From Luteibacter aegosomatissinici (lineage in GTDB: Bacteria > Pseudomonadota > Gammaproteobacteria > Xanthomonadales > Rhodanobacteraceae): a stretch of 64,000 nt of DNA. The stretch lies in the NCBI RefSeq assembly GCF_023078495.1, contig NZ_CP095742.1:3410001-3474000 (forward strand), given 5' to 3'. This document shows positions 45,196 to 53,823 of the stretch, one piece after another (position 1 is the stretch's first letter; every line of letters begins with the position of its first letter). The position numbers and the translations under genes are program-made. The notes under the pieces are model-generated. The model searched no databases and had not been told where the DNA came from. It saw only the letters and a program-made list of their open reading frames with translations.

Positions 45196-45227
45196 ACGGC
45201 ACGGCGCCCGGGGGGCGGCCGTGCCGT
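45196..45227 (-). terminator. Strong hairpin between efp and mtaD
   Basis: A perfect 10-bp GC stem (ACGGCACGGC with GCCGTGCCGT) and a 12-nt loop lie 25 bp after the efp stop. No T-run follows on the reverse strand, so it may be a partial or Rho-assisted terminator. Confidence 0.45.
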
Positions 45228-45251
45228 CGCGTTGGGTCGAGCGAAGCCGCC

Positions 45252-45833
45252 TTACTTGACGCGGCTGTCGTACTCGCCGGTGCGGGTGTCGACCTTGATC
45301 ACTTCGTCCTGGTTCACGAACAGCGGCACGCGCACGACGGCGCCGGTTTCCAGCGTGGCCGGCTTGCCACCGCCGCCCGAGGTGTCGCCACGGACGCCCG
45401 GATCGGTTTCGACGATCTTCAGTTCAACGAACTTCGGTGCCTGGACGGCGATGATCTGGGTTTCGTTGAAGATGGTAATGACGCACTGCTCGTCGCCCTT
45501 CAGCCACTTCCATGCATCGCCCATGGCGGCCAGGTTGGCGCGGTACTGCTCGAAGGTCTCCGAGTGCATGAAGATCCACTCGCGGTCGTCGCCGGTACCT
45601 TCGATGTACGAGAAGCTGGCGTCGGTATCGGTGGCATTCGCCTCTTCGTACGAATCGCTCGACTTGAGGGTCAGCTCCGTCGTGCGGCCGTCCTTCAGGT
45701 TGCGAACGCGGATACGCGTGAACGCCTGGCCCTTGCCCGGCTTGATGAAGTCCGCTTCGGTGATGACCCAGGGATCGCCGTTGTGCAGGATCTTCTTGCC
45801 CGTTTTGACGTCATTGAGGCCAAGGCTTGCCAT
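45252..45833 (-). CDS. efp: Elongation factor P
   Basis: This 193-aa EF-P relieves ribosome stalling at polyproline. With the ATG at 45833 (MASLGLND) the loop lysine in [10 protein letters not shown] is K34, exactly the modified position of E. coli EF-P. GGAG sits 10 nt before this ATG and only 1 nt before the alternative ATG at 45842, which settles the start. The divergent neighbour epmB encodes the lysine aminomutase for this modification; the ligase EpmA is not in the window. Confidence 0.96.
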   Translation of the reverse strand: MASLGLNDVKTGKKILHNGDPWVITEADFIKPGKGQAFTRIRVRNLKDGRTTELTLKSSDSYEEANATDTDASFSYIEGTGDDREWIFMHSETFEQYRANLAAMGDAWKWLKGDEQCVITIFNETQIIAVQAPKFVELKIVETDPGVRGDTSGGGGKPATLETGAVVRVPLFVNQDEVIKVDTRTGEYDSRVK

Positions 45834-45921
45834 GTGTTGCATGCTCCAGAGGTGAATCCGCCCGCCGGGCGGCTAAAATAGGGGTCTGTTACGGGCACCA
45901 AGGCCCGCCCCAAGGCCCACC

Positions 45922-46947
45922 ATGATAACCGCAAGCCCCACTCCCCGCCTACCGACGCCAGCCCAGGGCTGGCGCGAGGCCTGGCGGGATGCCATTACCG
46001 ATGCCGGGGAGCTCCTCCGGGCCGTCGGCCTGGGCCACCGCGCCGACCTGCTCCCGCCCGATGACGCGGGCTTCCCGCTGCGCGTGCCCCGCGGGTTCGT
46101 GGCACGCATGCGCCACGGCGACCCCGCCGACCCCTTGCTCCTGCAAGTGCTGCCACGGGCCGCCGAGCACGTGGAAGCGCCGGGCTACAGCGTGGATGCG
46201 GTGGGTGATATGGCGGCCAAGGCCGGCCACGGGCTGCTGCACAAGTACGACGGCCGCGCCCTGTTGATCGCCAGCGGATCGTGCGCGGTGAACTGCCGGT
46301 ACTGCTTTCGCCGGCACTTCCCCTATGGGGAGGAGATTGCCGCCGCCGCCCAGTGGCGCGAGGCCCTGGCCCACGTGGCGGCCGATACCTCGATCCGTGA
46401 GGTCATCCTCTCCGGGGGCGATCCGCTTTCCCTCGCCACGCACAAGCTCGACGAGCTGACCCGCGGCCTGGCGGGCATGCCCCACGTCATTCGCCTGCGT
46501 ATCCACACCCGCCTGCCGGTCGTGCTGCCCGAGCGCATCGACGATGCCTTCGTGGCCTGGCTGGCCGCCCTGCCCGTGCAGAAGGTGGTGGTCCTCCACG
46601 CCAACCACGCCAACGAATTCGATGGCTCGGTCGATGCGGCCTGCGCTCGCCTCCGCGAGGCGGGGGCGACCTTGCTCAACCAGTCCGTGCTGCTGCGGGG
46701 GGTCAACGATGACCCGGACGTCCTCGCTGCGCTATGCGAGCGCTCGTTCGCCGCCGGCGTCCTGCCCTACTACCTGCACCAGCTCGACAAGGTCACGGGT
46801 GCCGCCCATTTCGAGGTGCCCGACGACGAGGCCCTGGCCCTGGTCGAGGCGCTGCGTGCACGTTTACCTGGCTACCTTGTCCCAAAACTCGTTCGTGAGC
46901 TGGCCGGCGACCCCTCAAAGCGTCCCATTGCCGATTTCGCGCGCTAG
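45922..46947 (+). CDS. epmB: EF-P beta-lysylation protein EpmB (lysine 2,3-aminomutase family)
   Basis: This is a 341-aa radical-SAM/PLP enzyme converting (S)-alpha-lysine to (R)-beta-lysine for EF-P modification. The cluster motif CAVNCRYCFRRHFPY gives C121, C125 and C128. LSGGDPLSL and RIHTRLPVVLPERI are typical. It lacks the C-terminal multimerisation extension of clostridial aminomutases. It is divergent from efp with 88 bp between the starts, the expected partnership. Confidence 0.95.
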   Translation: MITASPTPRLPTPAQGWREAWRDAITDAGELLRAVGLGHRADLLPPDDAGFPLRVPRGFVARMRHGDPADPLLLQVLPRAAEHVEAPGYSVDAVGDMAAKAGHGLLHKYDGRALLIASGSCAVNCRYCFRRHFPYGEEIAAAAQWREALAHVAADTSIREVILSGGDPLSLATHKLDELTRGLAGMPHVIRLRIHTRLPVVLPERIDDAFVAWLAALPVQKVVVLHANHANEFDGSVDAACARLREAGATLLNQSVLLRGVNDDPDVLAALCERSFAAGVLPYYLHQLDKVTGAAHFEVPDDEALALVEALRARLPGYLVPKLVRELAGDPSKRPIADFAR

Positions 46948-47049
46948 TATGGTGCCATCCCGCCGTCACGACGCAGGCGGGACCGCGCGACAGGGGGAGC
47001 ATGCCGGTACCCGGCCTGCTGGGTGGAACTGCGGTAACCAAGAACAAGC

Positions 47050-49113
47050 ATGAAACACGACAACGTTATTCGCGTCCTCTTTATCGAATCATCGGTGGAA
47101 GAGGCGGAACTGCTGATCAACGTCCTGCGCAATGGCGGCATTGCCGTGCGCGCGTCGCGCGCCACCAGCGCCGATGAAATCCAGGCCTGCCTCGATGAGC
47201 AGGTCCCAGACCTGGTCCTGATGAACCCGGCCGTGCCGGGCATCGAGCCGGCGAAGGTACTGCGCCAGCTCGATGCCAGCGGCCGCGACCTGGCAGCGAT
47301 CGCCGTCCTTGAACACCTGGATGACGACGAGGTCTCCGACCTGCTGGCAGGCGGGGTCCGCGGCGTCGCCCTGCGCAAGCGCCACGACCAGATCCTGGCC
47401 ACCGTGCATCGCGAGTTCCAGTCGCTATCCATGCGCCGCCAGGTTCGTCGGCTGGAGACTGCACTGCGCGAAACGGAGCGCCGTTGCGATTCGCTGCTCG
47501 ACTCCTCGCGCGATGCGATCGCCTACGTGCACGAAGGCATGCACGTGCGCGTGAACCAGGCGTACCTCGAGGCCTTTGGCTTCAACGAGTACGACGACAT
47601 CATCGGCCTGCCGATCCTGGACCTGATTTCCGGCACGCACGCGGATGATTTCAAGAACGCCCTGCGCGCCGTATCGAAGGGCGAAAAGACGCCGCCGCCC
47701 ATGGACCTGCTCGCCCGCCGGGACGACAGCAGCACCTTCAAGGCGGTAGTGGAATTCGCACAGGCCACGTTCGAGGGCGAAGCCTGCCTGCAGATCGTGT
47801 TCCGCCAGCAGACGGTGGACCCGGCCCTTGTGGCCCAGCTTTACCAGGACCCGGTCACGGGCCTGTTCAACCGCGCACGCACGCTCGAGCACATCGACGA
47901 GGCCGTGGCCGCGGCGGCCGCCGGCCGCGCGGGCCAGGCGGTGCTCCTCATCGAACCGGACAACTGGAAGGAACTGGTCGCCAGCGCGGGTATCGCCAAC
48001 GCCGACCAGGTACTCGCCAGCCTCGCCACGCGCATCAAGGAAGCCCTCGATGACGACGATGTGCCGGGCGTGCTGGGTGACCACACCTTCGGCATCGTGC
48101 TCGCGCCGCGTGGTGACCTGGAGCATGCGGCCCTTACGGAACGCCTGCGCGCCAGCATCGCCGATGCCATCGTCGATGCCGGCACGCGCTCGCTGACGGT
48201 CACGGTGACCGTGGGCGGCACCCTGTTGGCCGAGAAGAACGCCAACGCCGAGACCGTGCTCGACCAGGCCAGTGCAGCATTGCGCAACGCGCAGAACCAG
48301 GGCGGCAACCGCGTGGAGCTGCACGACCCGGCCGCTCGCGAGAAGGCGGACGCCGAGCGCGAGCAATACTGGCTCGACCTGGTGCGCGAAGCACTCGCCC
48401 AGGACGGCCTGCGCCTGTATCACCAGCAAATCATCAGCCTCCAGGATGCAGCGGGCGAGTACTACGACATCCTGGTGCGCATGCGCGGGCCCAAGGGCGA
48501 CGTGCTCCCCTCGTACTTCTTCCCGGTTGCAGAGCGCAACGGCCTGCTGCCGGCCATCGACCGCTGGGTATTGGGCCATGCCATCGATGCCCTCGCCCAC
48601 CGCGAGAACGACGGCCTGACCACCACGTACTTCGTGAAGATCACGGCGCAGTCCCTGGAAGACCCTGACCTGCTGCCGTGGCTGAAGCGCCGCCTGGAGA
48701 CGGCCAAGCTGCGCCGCAGCCAGCTGGTAATCGCCATGCCGGAATCGAAGGTACTCACCATGCTGCGCAAGGCGCAGGAGTTCTCGGTGGGCTGGCGCCA
48801 GTCGGGCGGCAAGTTCGCCATCGAGCAGTTCGGCTCAGGCCTGAACTCGTTCCAGATGCTTACCCATGTCGAGGCCGATTTCCTGAAGATCGACCGCAGC
48901 TACATGACCGACCTGCCCCAGCACCCGGAAAACCAGAAGCGCATTGCCGATATCTGCAAGGAAGGGCATGCCACCGGCAAGCAGACCGTGGCGGAATGGG
49001 TCGAGGACGCGGTGAGCACATCGCTCCTGTTCGCCTGCGGCGTCGATTTCGTGCAGGGTAATTTCCTGCAGGAGCCGGCGAAGGTATTGGCCGAGGAATA
49101 CCTGCCCGTCTAA
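47050..49113 (+). CDS. fimX: FimX-like REC-PAS-GGDEF-EAL protein (c-di-GMP receptor for type IV pili)
   Basis: This 687-aa protein has the length and order of Xanthomonas FimX: an N-terminal REC-like domain (about 8-125), PAS (about 150-255), GGDEF-like (about 265-430) and EAL-like (about 445-680). Both enzymatic motifs are degenerate: LGDHTFGIV replaces GGDEF, and YYDILVRM replaces the EAL motif. The rest of the EAL fold is intact (PSYFFPVAERNGLLPAIDRW, FAIEQFGSG, FLKIDRSYM, GVDFVQGNFLQEP). It should therefore bind c-di-GMP without making or cutting it and act through PilZ and PilB on pilus extension. It is a single gene with no pil genes nearby. Confidence 0.87.
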   Translation: MKHDNVIRVLFIESSVEEAELLINVLRNGGIAVRASRATSADEIQACLDEQVPDLVLMNPAVPGIEPAKVLRQLDASGRDLAAIAVLEHLDDDEVSDLLAGGVRGVALRKRHDQILATVHREFQSLSMRRQVRRLETALRETERRCDSLLDSSRDAIAYVHEGMHVRVNQAYLEAFGFNEYDDIIGLPILDLISGTHADDFKNALRAVSKGEKTPPPMDLLARRDDSSTFKAVVEFAQATFEGEACLQIVFRQQTVDPALVAQLYQDPVTGLFNRARTLEHIDEAVAAAAAGRAGQAVLLIEPDNWKELVASAGIANADQVLASLATRIKEALDDDDVPGVLGDHTFGIVLAPRGDLEHAALTERLRASIADAIVDAGTRSLTVTVTVGGTLLAEKNANAETVLDQASAALRNAQNQGGNRVELHDPAAREKADAEREQYWLDLVREALAQDGLRLYHQQIISLQDAAGEYYDILVRMRGPKGDVLPSYFFPVAERNGLLPAIDRWVLGHAIDALAHRENDGLTTTYFVKITAQSLEDPDLLPWLKRRLETAKLRRSQLVIAMPESKVLTMLRKAQEFSVGWRQSGGKFAIEQFGSGLNSFQMLTHVEADFLKIDRSYMTDLPQHPENQKRIADICKEGHATGKQTVAEWVEDAVSTSLLFACGVDFVQGNFLQEPAKVLAEEYLPV

Positions 49114-49121
49114 GCAAGAGC

Positions 49122-49143
49122 ATCGCGCGAGCGCGCTCCTACA
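49122..49143. repeat. Single REP arm after fimX
   Basis: ATCGCGCGAGCGCGCTCCTA lies 8 bp after the fimX stop, as the lone half of the GTAGGAGC family. Confidence 0.65.
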
Positions 49144-49192
49144 AGGGCGCGTGGCCGGTGTTGGTCCCTTGGCGACACCAGCGTCCCACAAC

Positions 49193-49223
49193 AAAAAAGC
49201 CCGCGATCGCTCGCGGGCTTTTT
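49193..49223. terminator. Bidirectional terminator between fimX and rplS
   Basis: The stem GCCCGCGA/TCGCGGGC (49199-49206 with 49211-49218) is flanked by A6 and T5. It serves the convergent fimX and the rpsP-rplS operon. Confidence 0.9.
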
Positions 49224-49244
49224 CGTGCGCCTTGCGGCAGCCGA

Positions 49245-49643
49245 TTACTCGGCGGTGGCAGCGGCAGCCTTCTTCGCGGCCTTGGCGGCAGCGGCGGCGG
49301 CCACGTCTTCCTTGATGCGGGCAGCCTTGCCTTCCAGACCACGCAGGAAGTACAGCTTGGCGCCACGGACCTTACCCTTACGCTTCACTTCGACCGAGTC
49401 GATGGTGGCGCTGTGGGTCTGGAACACGCGCTCGACGCCCGTGCCGTGCGAGATCTTGCGCACGGTGAAGGCGGAGTGCAGGCCGCGGCTACGCTTGGCG
49501 ATGCAGATACCTTCGAACGCTTGGACGCGCTCGCGGTTGCCTTCCTTGACCTTGACGTTCACGACCACGGTGTCGCCAGGGCCGAAATCCGGCAGCTGGC
49601 GGGTGATCTGCTCGGCTTCGAACTGTTGGAGAAGTTTGTTCAT
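49245..49643 (-). CDS. rplS: 50S ribosomal protein L19
   Basis: This 132-aa protein carries L19 motifs: [60 protein letters not shown]. An alanine/lysine-rich extension of about 20 residues ends it, longer than in E. coli. ATG 49643 (MNKLLQQFE) is taken. It is last in the rpsP-rimM-trmD-rplS operon, 12 bp after trmD. Confidence 0.97.
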   Translation of the reverse strand: MNKLLQQFEAEQITRQLPDFGPGDTVVVNVKVKEGNRERVQAFEGICIAKRSRGLHSAFTVRKISHGTGVERVFQTHSATIDSVEVKRKGKVRGAKLYFLRGLEGKAARIKEDVAAAAAAKAAKKAAAATAE

Positions 49644-49655
49644 GGCACACACCTG

Positions 49656-50438
49656 TCAATATTTGTTACGGCGGTCGTCGCCGGCCGCACCGTTTGGCCG
49701 TGCATATTCACGGCGGAATTCATCCAGCAAAACCCTGGATTCATCATCCAGGACAAGCTGCGTTAGCAAGTCCGGCCGGCGCAGCCAGGTTCGACCTAGC
49801 GACTGCTTCCTGCGCCAGCGGCGTATGGCCGCGTGATCGCCTGAGAGCAAAACCTCCGGCACGCCACCCCACGCATCGTGATGCACGGGGCGGGTGTAGT
49901 GCGGGCAATCCAGCAAGCCGTCCGAGAACGAATCCTGCTGATGGGATTGTGCGTCGTTCAACGCACCCTCCTGCAGACGACCCACCGCATCGATAACCAC
50001 CGCTGCGCCAAGCTCGCCGCCAGACAGCACATAATCGCCGATTGAGAGCTCTTCGTCGACCTCGTGCTGGACCAGCCGCTCGTCCACACCTTCATAACGT
50101 CCACAGATCAGGGCGATTCGCGGCATGTTTGCCAGCGCTTCCACCCGTTTCTGCGTCAGCCGCGCGCCTTGCGGGCTGAGGTAGATCACGTGCACCGGCT
50201 CCGGTGCCGCTTCGCGAATGGCCGCCAGGGCCGCCCGCAGGGGTTCGATCAACATCACCATGCCGGGCCCACCGCCAAAGGGGCGGCCATCCACGGTGCG
50301 ATAATTATCGGTGGCGAAATCGCGCGGGTTCCAGGTTTCCACCTGGAGCAGCTCGCGCTGCTGCGCCCTTCCTACCACCCCGATACCGGCCGACTGGCGG
50401 ACGAAATCGGGAAACAGCGTTACCACGTCGATGCGCAT
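49656..50438 (-). CDS. trmD: tRNA (guanine-N1)-methyltransferase
   Basis: This 260-aa SPOUT methyltransferase modifies G37 next to the anticodon and so prevents +1 frameshifting. The SAM-binding trefoil knot contains [25 protein letters not shown] and [30 protein letters not shown] follows. Complete length; third gene of the operon. Confidence 0.97.
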   Translation of the reverse strand: MRIDVVTLFPDFVRQSAGIGVVGRAQQRELLQVETWNPRDFATDNYRTVDGRPFGGGPGMVMLIEPLRAALAAIREAAPEPVHVIYLSPQGARLTQKRVEALANMPRIALICGRYEGVDERLVQHEVDEELSIGDYVLSGGELGAAVVIDAVGRLQEGALNDAQSHQQDSFSDGLLDCPHYTRPVHHDAWGGVPEVLLSGDHAAIRRWRRKQSLGRTWLRRPDLLTQLVLDDESRVLLDEFRREYARPNGAAGDDRRNKY

Positions 50439-50459
50439 GATCTTCGGATACCGCTGTGT

Positions 50460-50975
50460 TCAGAACTCGGGGTCCCAGTCCACCACGATGCGGCCGGCGT
50501 CGAAATCGACTGACTGCACGTAGGGGCCCTGGACGAACGGGACCAGACGCTCCTTTTCACCATCCTTGACCACCATGACATCGTTGGCGCCGGTGGAAAA
50601 AAGGTGGCTTACCTTGCCAAGCGAGACAGCTTCCGTGGTGACGACCTCGAGACCCTCGAGATCGAACCAGTAGAACTCGCCTGGTGCGGCGGGCGGAAAC
50701 ACATCGCGCGAGACCGTGATCTCGCAACCGATGAGCGTTGCCGCCTGGTCGCGATCCGCGATACCCGGCAGGGAGGCAACGATGCCCTTGCCCTGCGCGC
50801 GACCTCGGATACCGCTCATCTCCCGTTCCACGCCCGGCGCGGTCAGCAGCCAGGGCTGGTACCGGAAGATCTGGAGGCGGGGTTCGGTCCAGCTCTCGAG
50901 CTTGACCTCACCCTGCACACCGTGGAGCCCGACAATGCGCCCTACGCGGACGCGCCGACCAGGCTCCATCGACAT
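50460..50975 (-). CDS. rimM: Ribosome maturation factor RimM
   Basis: This 171-aa protein binds ribosomal protein S19 during 30S maturation. It has the N-terminal RimM beta-barrel ([20 protein letters not shown]) and the C-terminal PRC-barrel ([11 protein letters not shown] ... [27 protein letters not shown]). Its ATG shares one base with the rpsP stop (TGATG), so it is translationally coupled to rpsP. Confidence 0.96.
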   Translation of the reverse strand: MSMEPGRRVRVGRIVGLHGVQGEVKLESWTEPRLQIFRYQPWLLTAPGVEREMSGIRGRAQGKGIVASLPGIADRDQAATLIGCEITVSRDVFPPAAPGEFYWFDLEGLEVVTTEAVSLGKVSHLFSTGANDVMVVKDGEKERLVPFVQGPYVQSVDFDAGRIVVDWDPEF

Positions 50976-51226
50976 CAGGCAGCCAGCTTGCCGGCTTCCT
51001 TGACGAGCGCGCGGACCTTATCGGTCAGCTGGGCACCCTTGGCCACCCAGGCCTGGACCTTGGCGACGTCGAGCTCGAGACGCTTGTCAGCGCCCGAAGC
51101 AACCGGGTTGTAGTAGCCAACACGCTCGATGTTACGGCCGTCGCGCGGGCTGCGCTGGTCGGTCACAACGATGTGATAAAACGGACGGCCCTTGGCGCCA
51201 CCGCGCGAAAGACGAATCTTGACCAT
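50975..51226 (-). CDS. rpsP: 30S ribosomal protein S16
   Basis: This 83-aa protein begins [23 protein letters not shown] and contains [16 protein letters not shown], both S16 signatures. GGAG precedes the ATG. It is the first gene of the ribosomal operon; the promoter should lie in 51227-51358, downstream of ffh on the same strand, where no other gene is seen. Confidence 0.97.
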   Translation of the reverse strand: MVKIRLSRGGAKGRPFYHIVVTDQRSPRDGRNIERVGYYNPVASGADKRLELDVAKVQAWVAKGAQLTDKVRALVKEAGKLAA

Positions 51227-51358
51227 AAGTTACGTGCTCCAGAGTGCCGGATGCCGGCAAGGCGCGCGCGAGAAGCGGGCGCGGTAAAGCCGGACATTTT
51301 AGCCAAAGTTTTCAGAAATGGAAGTACCTGCGGGTACTTCCGTGGCCCGAAGGCCGGT

Positions 51359-52738
51359 TTAGCGGGGCGGCATCATCCCACCCATGCCGCCCATGCCCTT
51401 CATCGCGCCACGCATCTGGCGCATAAGGCCCTTGCTGCCGCCCTTGGACAGCTTGGACATCATCTTTTCCATCTGCATGAACTGCTTCAGCAGGCGGTTG
51501 ACATCGGCGGGCTGCGTGCCCGAACCGCGAGCGACGCGCGCCTTGCGCGAGCCGTTCAGGAGATCCGGGTGCCGGCGCTCCTTCTTGGTCATCGAACCGA
51601 TGATGGCGACCATCTTCTTCAGTTCGCCGTCGTTGACCTTCGATTTCACGTTCTCAGGCAGGCTGGAGACACCCGGGAGCTTATCCATCAGGCCCGCCAG
51701 GCCGCCCATGTTGTTCATCTGCTCGAGCTGGTCGCGCATGTCGTTGAGATCGAAGCGCTTGCCCTTCATGACCTTCTCGGCCAGTTTCTGGGCTTTCTCG
51801 TGATCGACCTTGCGCTCAACTTCCTCGACCAGCGACAGCACATCGCCCATGCCGAGGATGCGCTGGGCGACGCGATCCGGATGGAACGGCTCGAGGGCGT
51901 CGGTCTTTTCGCCGGCGCCGAGGAACTTGATCGGACGGCCGGTGACATAGCGCACCGACAGTGCCGCACCGCCACGGGCGTCACCGTCCGTCTTGGTCAG
52001 CACGACACCGGTGAGCGGCAGCGCATCGGCGAACGCCTTGGCGACATTCGCCGCGTCCTGGCCGGTCATCGAATCGACGACGAACAGGGTTTCGATCGGA
52101 TTGATGGCGCCGTGGAGGGCTTTGATCTCCTCCATCATGGCTTCATCGACGTGCAGGCGGCCGGCGGTATCCACCAGCAGCACGTCGATCACCTCACGGC
52201 GAGCGGCGGCCACGGCGGCTTTCGCGATATCGACCGGATTCTGGCCGGCCTCGGACGGGAAGAACGAGACATCGGCCTGGGAGGCGAGCGTGCGCAGCTG
52301 CTCGATGGCGGCCGGACGGTAAACGTCGCAGCTCACGACCATGACGCGCTTCTTCTTGCGCTCCTTGAGGAAGCGCGCGAGCTTGCCCACCGTGGTGGTT
52401 TTACCCGCACCCTGCAGGCCGGCCATGAGGACCACGGCGGGCGGCTGGGTGGCGAGGTTCAGCTCGCTGTTCGCGGCGCCCATGACAGCGGTGAGCTCAT
52501 CGCTGACCACTTTGACCAGAGCCTGGCCCGGCGAAAGGCTCTTGAGCACCTCCTGACCGACGGCACGCACCTTCACGCGCTCGACCAGCGCCTTCACCAC
52601 CGGGAGGGCCACGTCGGCCTCGAGCAGCGCGATGCGCACCTCGCGCAGGGTCTCGCGGATGTTTTCTTCAGTCAGCCGGCCGCGACCACGCAGGCGGTTG
52701 ACGGTATCGGAGAGGCGTTGGCTGAGCGATTCAAACAT
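51359..52738 (-). CDS. ffh: Signal recognition particle protein Ffh
   Basis: This 459-aa SRP54 GTPase has an N domain (MFESLSQRLSDTVNRLRGRG) and a G domain with GLQGAGKTTT, VDTAGRLHVD and TKTDGDARGG. The methionine-rich M domain binds 4.5S RNA and signal peptides (MEKMMSKLSKGG, GMGGMGGMMPPR). With 4.5S RNA and FtsY it targets nascent membrane proteins. The start is ATG 52738; the frame upstream runs into repeat sequence. It is divergent from ypjD, as in many gammaproteobacteria. Confidence 0.97.
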   Translation of the reverse strand: MFESLSQRLSDTVNRLRGRGRLTEENIRETLREVRIALLEADVALPVVKALVERVKVRAVGQEVLKSLSPGQALVKVVSDELTAVMGAANSELNLATQPPAVVLMAGLQGAGKTTTVGKLARFLKERKKKRVMVVSCDVYRPAAIEQLRTLASQADVSFFPSEAGQNPVDIAKAAVAAARREVIDVLLVDTAGRLHVDEAMMEEIKALHGAINPIETLFVVDSMTGQDAANVAKAFADALPLTGVVLTKTDGDARGGAALSVRYVTGRPIKFLGAGEKTDALEPFHPDRVAQRILGMGDVLSLVEEVERKVDHEKAQKLAEKVMKGKRFDLNDMRDQLEQMNNMGGLAGLMDKLPGVSSLPENVKSKVNDGELKKMVAIIGSMTKKERRHPDLLNGSRKARVARGSGTQPADVNRLLKQFMQMEKMMSKLSKGGSKGLMRQMRGAMKGMGGMGGMMPPR

Positions 52739-52792
52739 GGCGGGAGCCGTCGGGGATGCCGTAAACGACCGATTATAGCCGGTAACCACGGC

Positions 52793-52887
52793 GTAGGCGC
52801 CCACCCTGTGGGCGACATCATTTCGCGGTGGGGCAACACGCCCCAGGCGCTTTCGCGAAGGGAGTCGCCCACAGGGTGGGCTCCTAC
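52793..52887. repeat. Long inverted repeat (second REP type) between ffh and ypjD
   Basis: Arms of 24 bp (52793-52816 and 52864-52887) match at 23 positions. The right arm contains GTCGCCCACAGGGTGGGC and ends in the family tail GCTCCTAC. The interior holds a smaller hairpin, GGGGC-AACAC-GCCCC. It sits between the two divergent starts. Confidence 0.8.
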
Positions 52888-52954
52888 AGGGCGCTGGCAA
52901 ATGCCACTGTGTCGCATTCCGCTCCCCCGCCCCGCTATGCCACACTGCGCGTCC

Positions 52955-53749
52955 ATGATCGTCACCCTCTCGCTGGCCGCCATTCTTTTCTACCTGTCCG
53001 CCGCCGGCGTCCTCGCCAGGCCGCTGGTGACGGGCGGGCAACCGTTGGCCCGCTGGGGCATGGCGCTTGCGCTGGTCGCCGCCCTGGCCCACGCCGGCGC
53101 GTTGCTTGGCGCACACCGTGGCACCCTGGATCTGCACTTCTTCGCCGCGCTCTCACTCGTGGCGTGGATCGCTTCGGCACTCACCCTGGTGGTAAACGTC
53201 TCGCGGCCGGTCGCCGGCCTGGGCATCCTGATTTTCCCGCTCTCGGCCGCCTTCCTGGCGATCGATGCCTTCCTCGCCCCGCGCACCGCGCCCATGGCGA
53301 TGACGTGGCAGATCGAGATGCACGTCACGATCGCCGTGTTCGCGTTCGGCTTCCTCTCCCTCGCGGCCGCCCTCGCCATCCTGCTCGCTATCCAGGAACG
53401 CGCCTTGCGACGCAGCCGGTTCGGGCACTGGGTACGCGCCCTGCCCCCGCTGACGCTGACCGAGGTACTGCTGTTTCGCCTGATTGCCGTCGGTTTCGTA
53501 CTACTCACCCTGACCCTTGTGACGGGCGCTCTGTTCGTCGGCGACCTGTTCAGCCAGCACCTGGTGCATAAGACCGTGCTATCGATCGTGGCGTGGGTGG
53601 TGTTCGGGGTGTTGCTATGGGGCCGCTGGCGCTACGGCTGGCGCGGCATCCGTGCGGTGAACCTGACGCTCACCGGCATGGGGATTCTGTTGCTGGCGTT
53701 TTTCGGCACGAAGCTGGTGCTTGAGTTGATCCTGCATCGCACGGCTTGA
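52955..53749 (+). CDS. ypjD: YpjD/CcsA-like integral membrane protein
   Basis: This 264-aa protein has about eight predicted membrane segments and belongs to the cytochrome c assembly (CcsA/HemX-like) family. Seen: HAGALLGAHRG near residue 48, the histidine in QIEMHVTIAVFAFG, and LFVGDLFSQHLVHKTVLSIVAW, the conserved SxHxxHK-like region. It resembles E. coli YpjD, which also lies next to ffh. A role in haem handling is inferred from the family. The ATG at 52955 is the first in frame after the repeat. Confidence 0.85.
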   Translation: MIVTLSLAAILFYLSAAGVLARPLVTGGQPLARWGMALALVAALAHAGALLGAHRGTLDLHFFAALSLVAWIASALTLVVNVSRPVAGLGILIFPLSAAFLAIDAFLAPRTAPMAMTWQIEMHVTIAVFAFGFLSLAAALAILLAIQERALRRSRFGHWVRALPPLTLTEVLLFRLIAVGFVLLTLTLVTGALFVGDLFSQHLVHKTVLSIVAWVVFGVLLWGRWRYGWRGIRAVNLTLTGMGILLLAFFGTKLVLELILHRTA

Positions 53750-53778
53750 GGGTACGGCGTCGCCGCTTAGTTGGCTTT

Positions 53779-53800
53779 TCGCGCGCAAGCGCGCTCCTAC
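53779..53800. repeat. Single REP arm between ypjD and radA
   Basis: TCGCGCGCAAGCGCGCTCCT followed by AC lies in the 74-bp gap between two convergent genes. Confidence 0.7.
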
Positions 53801-53823
53801 GACAGCAGCTTCGTAGCTAGTCA

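Noticed and set aside
46958-46982. Inverted repeat TCCCGCC/GGCGGGA after epmB
   Set aside because: It has a long loop and no T-run, which is weak evidence for a terminator.
51173-53749. Very long plus-strand open frame of 858 codons across ffh and ypjD
   Set aside because: Its first 590 codons are antisense to ffh and pass through a repeat. Only the last part (52955-53749) encodes a recognisable protein.
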